NCBI GenBank assembly: GCA_934230685.1
Contig: CAKQFF010000019.1
Location: 1-21,047, forward strand
Source of the DNA: an uncultured Prevotella sp.
GTDB taxonomy: Bacteria; Bacteroidota; Bacteroidia; Bacteroidales; Bacteroidaceae
Direction of reading: 5' to 3'
DNA: 21,047 nucleotides
Made by a program: the position numbers and the translations under genes. Every line of letters starts with the position of its first letter. Position 1 is the first letter of the stretch. The notes beneath the pieces were generated by a model that made no database searches, was not told the origin of the DNA, and saw only the letters and a list, made by a program, of their open reading frames with translations. This document shows positions 1 through 7,396 of the stretch, in pieces.

Positions 1-1962
1 TTCAAACAAAATCCGATACCAGTCGACGAGGTAGAACCCGTCGAGAACATTGTTAAACACTTCGTGACGGGTGCCATGTCGTTCGGAGCTTTGTCGAAAG
101 AGGCTCACGAGGCAATGGCTCTTGCCATGAACAAGCTCGGCGCACGCTCTAATACTGGAGAGGGCGGCGAACTCAGCGAACGCTTCCACGAGACTGTGGA
201 TGGCGTGTCGCTGTCGAGCAAAACCAAGCAGGTGGCTTCGGGCCGTTTCGGTGTTACAACCGAATATCTCGTGAATGCCGAGGAAATACAGATCAAGGTG
301 GCACAAGGCGCAAAACCTGGTGAGGGCGGTCAGTTGCCTGGATTCAAGGTGAATGAGGTGATTGCCAAGACACGCCACTCCATCCCTGGCATCTCGCTTA
401 TCTCGCCTCCTCCTCATCACGACATCTACTCTATCGAGGATTTGGCGCAGCTCATATTCGACCTCAAGAACGTGAACCCTAAGGCTGCCATCAGCGTGAA
501 ACTCGTTGCCGAGAGTGGCGTGGGCACTATCGCTGCCGGTGTTGCCAAAGCCAAGGCCGACCTTATTGTAATATCTGGTGCCGAGGGTGGCACTGGTGCC
601 TCACCTGCATCAAGCATGCGCTTTGCGGGTATCTCGCCTGAGATAGGACTCTCGGAGACTCAGCAGACTCTCGTAAAGAATGGTCTGCGCAGTCAGGTTA
701 GACTACAGGTCGACGGTCAGCTGAAGACTGGTCGCGACGTTGTGCTCATGGCATTGCTTGGTGCCGAGGAGTTTGGTTTTGGCACTGCCGCACTCATTGT
801 GCTCGGTTGTGTGATGATGCGCAAGTGCAACCTCAACACCTGTCCTATGGGTGTAGCCACACAGAATCCTGAACTGCGCAAGCTGTTCCGCGGCAAGGCA
901 GAATACTTGGTCAACTATTTCACCTTCGTGGCACAGGAAGTGCGCGAATACTTGGCTGAGATGGGATACCGCAGTCTCAACGACATCGTGGGACACACCG
1001 AACTGATAATCACAAAGCAGGACGAGAAGAATCCTAAGTCGGCATTGCTCGACTTCCGTCGCCTGCTGTTCAAGGAGCCTAACAATTGCTCATTGTATCA
1101 CACGGCACAGCAACGCCATGAACTTGGCGATGTGCTCGACCAGCATATCATACGTGGCGCACAGAATGCCATTGAACGTCAGGATGAAGTGTCGCTCGAC
1201 TTCGCTATAAAGAACACCGACCGTGCTGTGGGTGCTATGCTCAGCGGTATGATTGCACAGAAATATGGCGAGGCAGGATTGCCCGACAAGACTATCAACG
1301 TCAAGTTCAAGGGCTCTGCCGGACAGAGCTTCGGAGCTTTCCTTGTAAAGGGTGTCGACTTCAAACTTGAGGGCGAGGCCAACGACTATTTTGCCAAGGG
1401 TCTCTCGGGTGGACGTGTGTCGATACTTCCGCCTATACGCAGCAACTTCTCTGCCGAGGACAATATCATAGCCGGCAACACTGGCCTTTACGGAGCCACA
1501 AGCGGCGAACTTTACATTAACGGTAAGGTGGGCGAACGCTTTGGTGTGCGCAACTCTGGTGCCACAGCCGTGATAGAAGGAGCGGGCGACCATTGCTGCG
1601 AGTATATGACTGGAGGTCGTGTGGTTGTGCTTGGCGAGACAGGACGCAACTTTGCTGCCGGTATGTCGGGTGGTGTTGCCTATGTGTGGGACAAGAACCA
1701 TAACTTCGACTATTTCTGCAATATGGACATGGTGGAGATAAACCTTGTAGACGACAGCAACTACCGCAAGGAACTGCACGAACTCATACGTCAGCATTAT
1801 CTCTACACAGGCTCTAAACTCGCACGCACTATGCTTGATGACTGGAACCGCTACGTCGAGGACTTCATCCAGATTGTACCTATTGAGTATAAGCGTGTGC
1901 TCCAGGAGGAGCAGGTGCGCAAGCTGCAACAGAAGATTGCAGATATGCAACGCGATTATTAA
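1..1962 (+). CDS. gltB: Glutamate synthase (NADPH) large subunit, C-terminal part (5' end outside window)
   Basis: The large subunit of glutamate synthase makes two glutamates from glutamine-derived ammonia and 2-oxoglutarate in the cytoplasm. The frame is open from base 1, so the N-terminal amidotransferase domain lies outside the window. What remains is the FMN-binding synthase domain and the C-terminal beta-helix domain. The synthase domain shows SFGALSKEAHEAMA, GARSNTGEGGE, AQGAKPGEGGQLPG and SGAEGGTGASP. The 3Fe-4S cysteines have the family spacing C-x5-C-x4-C, at codons 270, 276 and 281 of the fragment. The beta-helix domain carries repeated glycine turns such as SGGRVSILPP, TGGRVVVLGE and AAGMSGGVAYVWD. 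The stop is followed directly by a GA-rich repeat and then gltD, its electron-supplying partner. Identity is very secure; only the 5' end is missing. Confidence 0.97.
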   Translation, partial: FKQNPIPVDEVEPVENIVKHFVTGAMSFGALSKEAHEAMALAMNKLGARSNTGEGGELSERFHETVDGVSLSSKTKQVASGRFGVTTEYLVNAEEIQIKVAQGAKPGEGGQLPGFKVNEVIAKTRHSIPGISLISPPPHHDIYSIEDLAQLIFDLKNVNPKAAISVKLVAESGVGTIAAGVAKAKADLIVISGAEGGTGASPASSMRFAGISPEIGLSETQQTLVKNGLRSQVRLQVDGQLKTGRDVVLMALLGAEEFGFGTAALIVLGCVMMRKCNLNTCPMGVATQNPELRKLFRGKAEYLVNYFTFVAQEVREYLAEMGYRSLNDIVGHTELIITKQDEKNPKSALLDFRRLLFKEPNNCSLYHTAQQRHELGDVLDQHIIRGAQNAIERQDEVSLDFAIKNTDRAVGAMLSGMIAQKYGEAGLPDKTINVKFKGSAGQSFGAFLVKGVDFKLEGEANDYFAKGLSGGRVSILPPIRSNFSAEDNIIAGNTGLYGATSGELYINGKVGERFGVRNSGATAVIEGAGDHCCEYMTGGRVVVLGETGRNFAAGMSGGVAYVWDKNHNFDYFCNMDMVEINLVDDSNYRKELHELIRQHYLYTGSKLARTMLDDWNRYVEDFIQIVPIEYKRVLQEEQVRKLQQKIADMQRDY

Positions 1963-2170
1963 AGTGAAGAACGAAGAGGGAAGAGTGAAGAATCCTATAG
2001 TAAACAATGATTCGTCTGAATCGACAACAACGATTCTTCTGTCTTGCCTCTTCTTCAAACTATAAAATTAAACATAACAATAATCAAGGGAAAGAATGAG
2101 GTTATAGATATCCATCAGATATAAGCAACACTATTGGATTCTTCACTCTTCCCTCTTCACTTTTCACTTA
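1961..2170. repeat. Inverted pair of GA-rich heptamer repeats between gltB and gltD
   Basis: A 35-base block at 1961-1995 recurs as its reverse complement at 2136-2170. By eye 31 of 35 positions match, and 23 consecutive bases (1973-1995 and 2136-2158) are identical. Each arm is built from 7-base units of the type GAAGAGG/GAAGAGT/GAAGAAT. The left arm begins inside the gltB stop codon, and the right arm ends four bases before the gltD start. Transcribed together, the arms could pair and loop out the 140 bases between them. A third copy of the same family lies at 7334-7396. Such period-7 repeats occur between genes in Bacteroidales; the mechanism of spread is not visible here. Confidence 0.85.
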
Positions 2171-2174
2171 AATT

Positions 2175-3521
2175 ATGGGAAATCCTAAAGCATTCCTCAC
2201 TATACACCGCAAGGAAGCGGGCTATCGCCCGATACACGACCGTATTCACGACTTTGGTGAAGTCGAGCAAACTCTTAACAGCAACGACCGCCGACAGCAG
2301 GCTTCACGTTGCATGGATTGTGGCGTGCCGTTCTGCCATTGGGCTTGTCCTCTTGGCAATAAGGCTCCCGAATGGAACGACGCTCTTTATAAAGGCGACT
2401 GGGAATTGGCCTACAGATTACTGAACTCTACCAACGACTTCCCTGAGTTTACAGGACGCATCTGTCCTGCCCTCTGCGAGAAGGCTTGCGTGCTGAACCT
2501 TGTGGAGCATGAGCCTACAACCAACCGCGAGGACGAATGTGCCATAACAGAACATGCCTTTCAGGAGGACTATGTGCGTGTGGAACAACCCGAGCGCAAC
2601 GGCAAGAAAGTATGCGTGATTGGTGCTGGCCCTGCCGGACTTGTAGCTGCCAACCGACTCAACCACATGGGCTACTCTGTCACGGTGATGGAGAAGAACG
2701 AGAGTGCTGGCGGCCTGCTCCGATTCGGCATTCCTAACTTCAAGCTCAACAAGACTGTCATCGACCGACGCATTGCTCTGCTCGAAGAGGAGGGCATCGT
2801 GTTTAAGTATAACGCTCCTGTGGATGTGGAGCATCTGCCCGAAGGCTTCGACGCTTATGTTGTGTCTACTGGCACTCCCATCGCACGCGACCTGCCTATT
2901 CCCGGACGTGAGCTTAAGGGTGTATACTTCGCCCTCGAAATGCTCTCACAACAGAACAGAGTGCTTGCTGGCATGGAGTTCAAGAAGGATGAGCTTGTGA
3001 ATGCCAAGGGCAAGGATGTGCTTGTGATAGGTGGTGGCGACACTGGTAGCGACTGCATTGGTACTGCCCACCGCCAGGGTTGCAAGTCGGTAACACAGAT
3101 CGAGATTATGCCTCGACCCGTGGAAGGACCCGACGATCCCAAGAATCCTTGGCCTAACTGGCCACGCACTCTTAAGACCACATCATCGCACGAGGAAGGA
3201 TGCACACGCCGCTGGAATATCAACTCGCTTGAGTTCATTGGCGACAAAAACGGCAAGCTGACTGGTGTGCGCGTTCAAGAGATTACGTGGAAACCGAATC
3301 CCGAAGGCGGACGTCCGCTTATGGAGCCAGTGGGCAAACCAGAGATTATAAAATGTGAGATGGTGTTGCTCGCTATGGGCTTCCTGAAGCCAGAGCAACC
3401 TAAGTTTGCCTCCAACGTGTTTGTGGCAGGCGATGCAGCAAGCGGTGCGTCGCTCGTGGTTCGCGCTATGGCAAGCGGAAAGAAAATAGCTGCCGAAGTA
3501 GACAAATTCCTATCTAAGTAA
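2175..3521 (+). CDS. gltD: Glutamate synthase (NADPH) small subunit
   Basis: The small subunit oxidises NADPH through FAD and passes electrons via iron-sulfur clusters to the large subunit. At 448 residues it is close to the usual size (about 450-480). The N-terminal ferredoxin-like domain carries C46-x2-C49-x4-C54-x3-C58-P and a second group, C97, C101 and C105. The FAD-binding motif GAGPAG is at 150-155, followed by an acidic strand end (VMEK). The NADPH-binding motif GGGDTG is at 286-291. The C-terminal VFVAGDAASGASLVVRA is the usual FAD contact. It lies 212 bases after gltB with the inverted repeat between, and probably shares its transcript. A GC-rich hairpin plus T-rich tract follows at 3577-3620. 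Confidence 0.97.
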   Translation: MGNPKAFLTIHRKEAGYRPIHDRIHDFGEVEQTLNSNDRRQQASRCMDCGVPFCHWACPLGNKAPEWNDALYKGDWELAYRLLNSTNDFPEFTGRICPALCEKACVLNLVEHEPTTNREDECAITEHAFQEDYVRVEQPERNGKKVCVIGAGPAGLVAANRLNHMGYSVTVMEKNESAGGLLRFGIPNFKLNKTVIDRRIALLEEEGIVFKYNAPVDVEHLPEGFDAYVVSTGTPIARDLPIPGRELKGVYFALEMLSQQNRVLAGMEFKKDELVNAKGKDVLVIGGGDTGSDCIGTAHRQGCKSVTQIEIMPRPVEGPDDPKNPWPNWPRTLKTTSSHEEGCTRRWNINSLEFIGDKNGKLTGVRVQEITWKPNPEGGRPLMEPVGKPEIIKCEMVLLAMGFLKPEQPKFASNVFVAGDAASGASLVVRAMASGKKIAAEVDKFLSK

Positions 3522-3576
3522 TTGCATTATTATCCGCCTTTCAAGAAAGCAGAAAGGCAAGGCAGCCATACGTGGG

Positions 3577-3620
3577 ACGGGGCTGGCGCCGGAAGAGGCG
3601 ACAGTCCCGTTGTTTTATTT
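3577..3620 (+). terminator. Rho-independent terminator of the gltBD transcript
   Basis: The arms 3577-3590 and 3597-3610 form a 14-position stem (one G-U pair and one mismatch) with a six-base loop GGAAGA. It is followed by the T-rich TGTTTTATTT. It begins 55 bases after the gltD stop. Confidence 0.75.
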
Positions 3621-3633
3621 ATCAATTGAACTA

Positions 3634-3708
3634 TTTTATCCATTAAACAGCATCGTAGTGGATAAAAACCGGCTTTTTTATCCACTACAGCGTATTTATT
3701 GGATAAAA
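3634..3708. repeat. Four alternating TTTTATCCA motifs with a 14-bp hairpin
   Basis: TTTTATCCA occurs at 3634-3642 and 3676-3684, and its reverse complement at 3659-3667 and 3700-3708. The two central copies extend to a perfect stem, 3655-3668 with 3675-3688, around the loop CCGGCT. The outer copies could pair with the inner ones instead, so alternative hairpins are possible. There is no coding potential here. A second terminator, a regulator-binding cluster or part of a small RNA are all possible. Confidence 0.6.
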
Positions 3709-3772
3709 AAGCTAAAAACACATAAACAAGCAAAGAGGGTGCGGCAATACTCAAAAATATCAATTTAGTTTA

Positions 3773-3880
3773 ATCTCAGTACCACTTGAGTGTTACTGCA
3801 ATGTCAGCTAATAGAAACTCCAGTACCAGCCGTATGAAACTCCAGTACCAGTTATATGAAACTGAAGTGGTACTGGGATT
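3773..3880. repeat. Repeat cluster with four CAGTACCA octamers
   Basis: CAGTACCA is at 3777-3784, 3821-3828 and 3843-3850, and its reverse complement at 3868-3875. The two central copies are part of a 16-base direct repeat GAAACTCCAGTACCAG (3814-3829 and 3836-3851, period 22). The outer copies belong to an imperfect inverted repeat of about 23 bases (3773-3795 against 3858-3880, about 19 matches). No gene overlaps it convincingly. Function unknown. Confidence 0.65.
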
Positions 3881-3989
3881 ACATTACACCATATCCTTAT
3901 AAAAAATATAAATATGAACACATACTTTAGTAACAGTTCAGATTTATATTTATAAATGAGCGGCAAACTGTAGGAGTGAAGGGTGTTCT

Positions 3990-4064
3990 AAACTCAAACA
4001 AAAGCGGGCTGAAAGCCCTGGGCTATGGAGATATTGGGCTTTCAGCCCGCTTTTGTTTGAGTTT
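3990..4064. terminator. 29-bp perfect hairpin between convergent genes
   Basis: Bases 3990-4018 are the exact reverse complement of 4036-4064, with a 17-base loop. The core is GC-rich (AGCGGGCTGAAAGCCC) and the ends are A/T-rich, so the T-rich edge CTTTTGTTTGAGTTT follows the GC core on either strand. It ends 29 bases beyond the kinase stop and could terminate transcription from both sides. The stem is much longer than most terminators, so a REP-like or miniature palindromic element is an alternative. Confidence 0.7.
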
Positions 4065-4093
4065 TGACACACCCTCCTCTAAATAAAAGCTTT

Positions 4094-5617
4094 CTACAGT
4101 ATCATAAGGAAGCGTGCTCCCCCTGTGTAGCTCTCATCCAGCTTTATCTCAGCACCAAGCTTTTCGGCTATTGTGCAGCATATATGCAGCCCAAGGCCTG
4201 AGCCTTGCACACTGCTATTTATTTTCTTGTAGCGTTGGAATATCTCCTTGCCCATTCCGGCAGGTATTCCATCACCAGTATCCGTAACCGAGAATGTGAG
4301 TCGGCCAGGAGTCTCCTTGGTGGAAAGATGCAGATGTATCTCGCCTTCTATTGTGTGCTTGCAAGCGTTGCCCAGAAGATTGACAAGAACCTGCTGAATG
4401 CGTCGGCTGTCCGACTCAATCATGTAGTCATCGTCCACTTCGGTGGTGAAGTACATCTTTACGGGTCCTTGCTTCCTCAGCTCAGCCATCTGCACAGCAT
4501 CTCGGCACACACGGTTGATAGTGAAGCGTGTTATCTGCATGCGGTAGTTGCCATGCTCCACATCGGTGAGGTCCAGCACGTCGTCGATAATCATCGAAAG
4601 CATGTTGAAGCTGTTGTAGATGTAGTCGTAGTATTCCATCTTTTCCTCTTCCGAATAGCTGCCATCGGGCATACAGAGCAGCTGCGAGAATCCGTAGAGA
4701 GCATTGAGCGGAGTGCGTATCTCATGAGTCATGTTCTGCAACATCATGGTCTTAGCCTTGTTGGCCTCAACATTCTCCTTGAGCTCGGCGAGCCTGTTCA
4801 GCTCCTCTTGCTTCTGTTCGGTAATGTCCTTTACCGATGCCACTATGTGGCTTACATCCCCATCCTTATTGCGGTCGCACACCACGAACGTGAGCTCCAC
4901 CCACTCAATCTTTGTGCCACGATACTGTATGGATATGGAGTTGCGGTTTTGCAGGCGCGAGTTGAGTGTCGAAAGGTCGGTGAAGGCAATCATTCTCTCA
5001 CGGTCGCACTCTTGGCAAAGAGCATGTACAAACTTCGGCATACTCTCTTTCACGCTACCCGTCTTGGGAAAGACATCTCCAATATAAGGACGGTTGTATA
5101 TATAAGATGTGTACCAATCTTTCTCCAGATCCAAATAGAAAAGACTTGAGTAGGTATTGGCAAACGATTCCACAACAAGCTTGTCCTGCATGTGCTGGCT
5201 CACAAAGTCGGTCACATCATAGTGGTAGCCTTCAAGTATCCGACAGCCGTCAGCGTTCATGTATCCATTGCCTCCGCAACGTATATATCTAACTCCCAAC
5301 CGTGGATTTATCCATTTGTATATGACCTCACATTTTTCTCCATTCATCACCTTCTGAATGTAGCCGTTCACTCTTTCGGCTTCCTCAGGGCATATTCCCT
5401 CATGCCATAGCTCATAAAGTTCCTCTGGAGATTTGTCGCAGTCTCTCGGGAGTCCCAACAATTCAAGCATCTTTGGTGAAGCAGACAGGCGAATTTTCTC
5501 TCCTTCACGCATCGTAAGTCGCCATATACCCATAGAGGCTGAATCAAGCACATTCATGATGTTGCCCATGTCCATGCTTGATATATCTGAATCACAACTT
5601 GTTGTTGTCTGTTCCAT
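4094..5617 (-). CDS. PAS-domain sensor histidine kinase, apparently cytoplasmic and orphan
   Basis: This 507-residue sensor kinase would autophosphorylate on histidine in response to an unknown signal. No membrane segment or signal peptide is visible. Residues about 25-137 look like a PAS domain (IWRLTMREGEKIRLSASP to EGYHYDVTDF). A second PAS-like domain spans about 145-267 and ends in VASVKDITEQKQEE. A short coiled coil leads to the H-box MTHEIRTPLNA with the phospho-acceptor at H298. The ATPase domain has the N-box LLGNACKHT (N417), G1 DTGDG (446-450) and G2 GSGLGL (472-477). No receiver or DNA-binding domain is attached, and no response regulator is in the window, so the partner is unknown. 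A -7-like box lies about 40 bases upstream of the start. Confidence 0.9.
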   Translation of the reverse strand: MEQTTTSCDSDISSMDMGNIMNVLDSASMGIWRLTMREGEKIRLSASPKMLELLGLPRDCDKSPEELYELWHEGICPEEAERVNGYIQKVMNGEKCEVIYKWINPRLGVRYIRCGGNGYMNADGCRILEGYHYDVTDFVSQHMQDKLVVESFANTYSSLFYLDLEKDWYTSYIYNRPYIGDVFPKTGSVKESMPKFVHALCQECDRERMIAFTDLSTLNSRLQNRNSISIQYRGTKIEWVELTFVVCDRNKDGDVSHIVASVKDITEQKQEELNRLAELKENVEANKAKTMMLQNMTHEIRTPLNALYGFSQLLCMPDGSYSEEEKMEYYDYIYNSFNMLSMIIDDVLDLTDVEHGNYRMQITRFTINRVCRDAVQMAELRKQGPVKMYFTTEVDDDYMIESDSRRIQQVLVNLLGNACKHTIEGEIHLHLSTKETPGRLTFSVTDTGDGIPAGMGKEIFQRYKKINSSVQGSGLGLHICCTIAEKLGAEIKLDESYTGGARFLMIL

Positions 5618-5657
5618 TACTAAATGTAGATTGATTGTGTAATTATTTTTTGATTTT

Positions 5658-5665
5658 CAAAAGTA
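5658..5665 (-). promoter_or_regulatory. Possible -7 promoter box of the histidine kinase
   Basis: On the - strand the sequence reads TACTTTTG, a match to the Bacteroidetes primary-sigma -7 consensus TAnnTTTG, 41 bases from the kinase start. No TTTG is found at the -33 distance, so this is a half-supported promoter. A run of nine G lies farther upstream at 5723-5731. Confidence 0.4.
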
Positions 5666-5790
5666 CAATATTTTTTATTATTGTATATATTCCACCGTTG
5701 TTTTTAACTAAAAATTAACATTGGGGGGGGGTAAAAAATAAACAAAATGTCATTTTCATTAAGTTATGAGCCAATATTTAAAGAAAGAAC

Positions 5791-5840
5791 AAAAAAACAG
5801 GCGTGTCAAAACTATATAGCCTTGACACGCCCTTTTTTTT
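5791..5840. terminator. Bidirectional rho-independent terminator
   Basis: The perfect 10-bp stem GGCGTGTCAA (5800-5809) with TTGACACGCC (5822-5831) has a 12-base loop. It is flanked by seven A on the left and eight T on the right, so it can work on either strand. It lies 23 bases beyond the DUF3467 stop, in the right place to end that transcript. Confidence 0.85.
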
Positions 5841-5862
5841 ATTCTCTTATAATCTTATATGA

Positions 5863-6183
5863 TTATGCTTCAGCTGGCTGCTCGAAAGGAGTAGCTGTGC
5901 GAGGCTGCTGCTGCTCAGGCAAGTTGATCTTGCCGAACTGCTGCTCGTACTTCTGGATGTTGTCGTTCAAAGCCATGAGGAGACGCTTAGCGTGCTCAGG
6001 AGCCATGACAACGCGGCTGCGTACCTGCGGCTGCTGCATACCAGGAAGCATGCATGTGAAGTCGAGGATAAAGTCGCTCGAAGAGTGAGTGATGAGTGCG
6101 AGGTTAGCGTAAACGCCTACTCCGATTTCCGGCTTCAGCTCAATCTGAAGACCCTGGGGCTGCTGGTTGTTATTTTCTGCCAT
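5863..6183 (-). CDS. DUF3467 family protein
   Basis: A 106-residue protein of unknown function. The central part (LKPEIGVGVYANLALITH, then SSDFILDFTCMLPG, then VRSRVVMAPEHAKRLLMAL) matches the conserved pattern of the DUF3467 family, which is common in Bacteroidetes. Both ends are rich in glutamine and proline and look disordered. There is no signal peptide or membrane segment, so it should be cytoplasmic. The gene stands alone, with a strong promoter about 100 bases upstream and a terminator just downstream. The family call rests on recognition of the conserved strands; no biochemical role is claimed. Confidence 0.85.
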   Translation of the reverse strand: MAENNNQQPQGLQIELKPEIGVGVYANLALITHSSSDFILDFTCMLPGMQQPQVRSRVVMAPEHAKRLLMALNDNIQKYEQQFGKINLPEQQQPRTATPFEQPAEA

Positions 6184-6289
6184 TTTTATTATTAGTTTAA
6201 GTTATTAATATTATCGTTTTAACTCCACAAGTCCGCTATCTGGCCCTATAAATGGTATCAGACGGCAAGGCGTGTGTTGTTTTCAGTTA

Positions 6290-6321
6290 CAAAGATAACA
6301 TTTTATATGGAAACTCACAAA
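6290..6321 (-). promoter_or_regulatory. Bacteroidetes-type promoter of the DUF3467 gene
   Basis: Read on the - strand, TTTG (6321-6318), a 20-base spacer and TATCTTTG (6297-6290) fit the TTTG-N19-21-TAnnTTTG consensus exactly. Transcription would start near 6283, giving a leader of about 100 bases before the ATG at 6183. Confidence 0.7.
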
Positions 6322-6329
6322 TTTTACTG

Positions 6330-6337
6330 TAATTTTG
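6330..6337 (+). promoter_or_regulatory. Possible -7 box of the BASS-like transporter gene
   Basis: TAATTTTG fits TAnnTTTG, 55 bases before the ATG at 6392. The -33 position holds only TATG, so support is partial. If real, it diverges from the DUF3467 promoter, with the two elements lying within 50 bases of each other. Confidence 0.4.
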
Positions 6338-6391
6338 TAGTCGAATTTATTTGCAAGGCTTACACTATAAGCCATAAATCTTGGTGTGTCT

Positions 6392-7390
6392 ATGAATATA
6401 ATACGTTTCATCAAGGAATGGACACTGCCTGTAGCCATAGGCACGGGCATTGTTGTCTACCTCGTTTTCGCTCTTGTGCCTGCGCTCGATGGCTTCGCCA
6501 GAGCAGCCGACCCAGTGTTTGTAAAGTTGTTGCCAACTTTCATGTTTCTTGTGCTCTTTGTCACCTTCTGCAAGGTTGACTACCACAAGCTTCGCCCTGT
6601 GGCGTGGCATTGGTGGGTAGGATTGTTCCAAGTGCTCACTGTGGCAGCAGTGATGGCCGCGATAATAGGCTTGCGTCTCAAGGGCGAGAGTCTTGTGCTT
6701 GCCGAAGCCATACTCACATGCATCATCTGTCCGTGTGCGTCGGCTGCTGCTGTTGTCACACAAAAGTTAGGCGGCAATCTTGAGGAGATGACCACCTACA
6801 CCTTTCTCTCCAACTTTATCACGGCATTGCTCATCCCCATTTGCTTCCCTATCATCGACCAGTCGGCCGACATGCACTTCATCGAGGCTTTCACCCTTAT
6901 ATTATATAAGGTGTTCACGGTGCTTGTAGTGCCTATGATTCTTGCCTACATTGTGAAACACTATATGCAGGGGTTGTGCAGACGCATCGTGTCGGTAAAG
7001 GATCTTTCCTACTATCTTTGGGGATGCTCATTGCTGATAGTGTCGGGCACCACAATGAAAAATATTCTGCACGCTGAAACCTCAGTGGCTTTCCTGCTCG
7101 TCATTGCCTTATGCTCTTTCTTGCTCTGTCTGTTTCAGTTTGGATGCGGACGTGCCATTGGCTCACGCTTCAAGCAGAAGGTGAACGCTGGGCAGGCATT
7201 AGGTCAGAAGAACACTGCCTTCGCCATTTGGATTGCAAGCACATATCTGTCGCCTCTGTCTACAGTAGGACCTGGATGCTATATTCTGTGGCAGAACATC
7301 ATCAACAGTCTGGAGATATGGGAAGCGCAGAGGAAAAGGGAAGAGGGAAGAGGGAAGAACGAAGAGGGAAGAGGGAAGAGGGAAGAGTGA
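6392..7390 (+). CDS. BASS/SBF-like (bile acid:sodium symporter family) transporter
   Basis: An inner-membrane protein of 332 residues with about nine or ten hydrophobic segments, the first near residues 12-32. The pattern fits the bile acid:sodium symporter-like superfamily. The segment AGQALGQKNTAFAIWIAS, then LSPLSTVGPG, resembles the conserved crossover region, and CPCASAAAVVTQKLGGN lies at the mirrored position in the first half. The substrate is unknown; bile acids should not be assumed. ATG at 6392 is preferred over GTG at 6386, six bases upstream in frame. The last 20 or so residues (after INSLEIWEAQ) are charged and encoded by the period-7 GA repeat, so the native C-terminus has probably been replaced or extended. 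It converges on the pseudouridine synthase, with four bases between the stops. Confidence 0.75.
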   Translation: MNIIRFIKEWTLPVAIGTGIVVYLVFALVPALDGFARAADPVFVKLLPTFMFLVLFVTFCKVDYHKLRPVAWHWWVGLFQVLTVAAVMAAIIGLRLKGESLVLAEAILTCIICPCASAAAVVTQKLGGNLEEMTTYTFLSNFITALLIPICFPIIDQSADMHFIEAFTLILYKVFTVLVVPMILAYIVKHYMQGLCRRIVSVKDLSYYLWGCSLLIVSGTTMKNILHAETSVAFLLVIALCSFLLCLFQFGCGRAIGSRFKQKVNAGQALGQKNTAFAIWIASTYLSPLSTVGPGCYILWQNIINSLEIWEAQRKREEGRGKNEEGRGKREE

Positions 7391-7396
7391 AGAATC
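7334..7396. repeat. Nine-unit heptamer array (AAGAGGG type) at convergent gene ends
   Basis: Nine consecutive 7-base units, mostly AAGAGGG with variants AAGAACG, AAGAGTG and AAGAATC, run without interruption. The array encodes the transporter's last residues and its stop codon, and its last two bases lie in the stop codon of the pseudouridine synthase on the other strand. Its last 22 bases are identical to 1973-1994 between gltB and gltD. Seven is not a multiple of three, so gain or loss of a unit would change both reading frames. Confidence 0.88.

Noticed and set aside
1090..2058. 322-codon ORF on the - strand
   Set aside because: It is antisense to gltB, which has unmistakable motifs in the other frame.
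3530..3763. 77-codon ORF on the - strand after gltD
   Set aside because: It runs across the gltBD terminator and the TTTTATCCA hairpins, and its protein shows no recognisable pattern.
3773..3880. CRISPR array
   Set aside because: There are only two exact repeats, the 6-base spacer is far too short, and no cas genes are near.
4205..5149. 314-codon ORF on the + strand
   Set aside because: It is antisense to the histidine kinase, whose H, N and G boxes are all in place.
6386..6391. GTG at 6386 as the transporter start
   Set aside because: ATG lies two codons later and gives a normal N-terminus; nothing favours the GTG.
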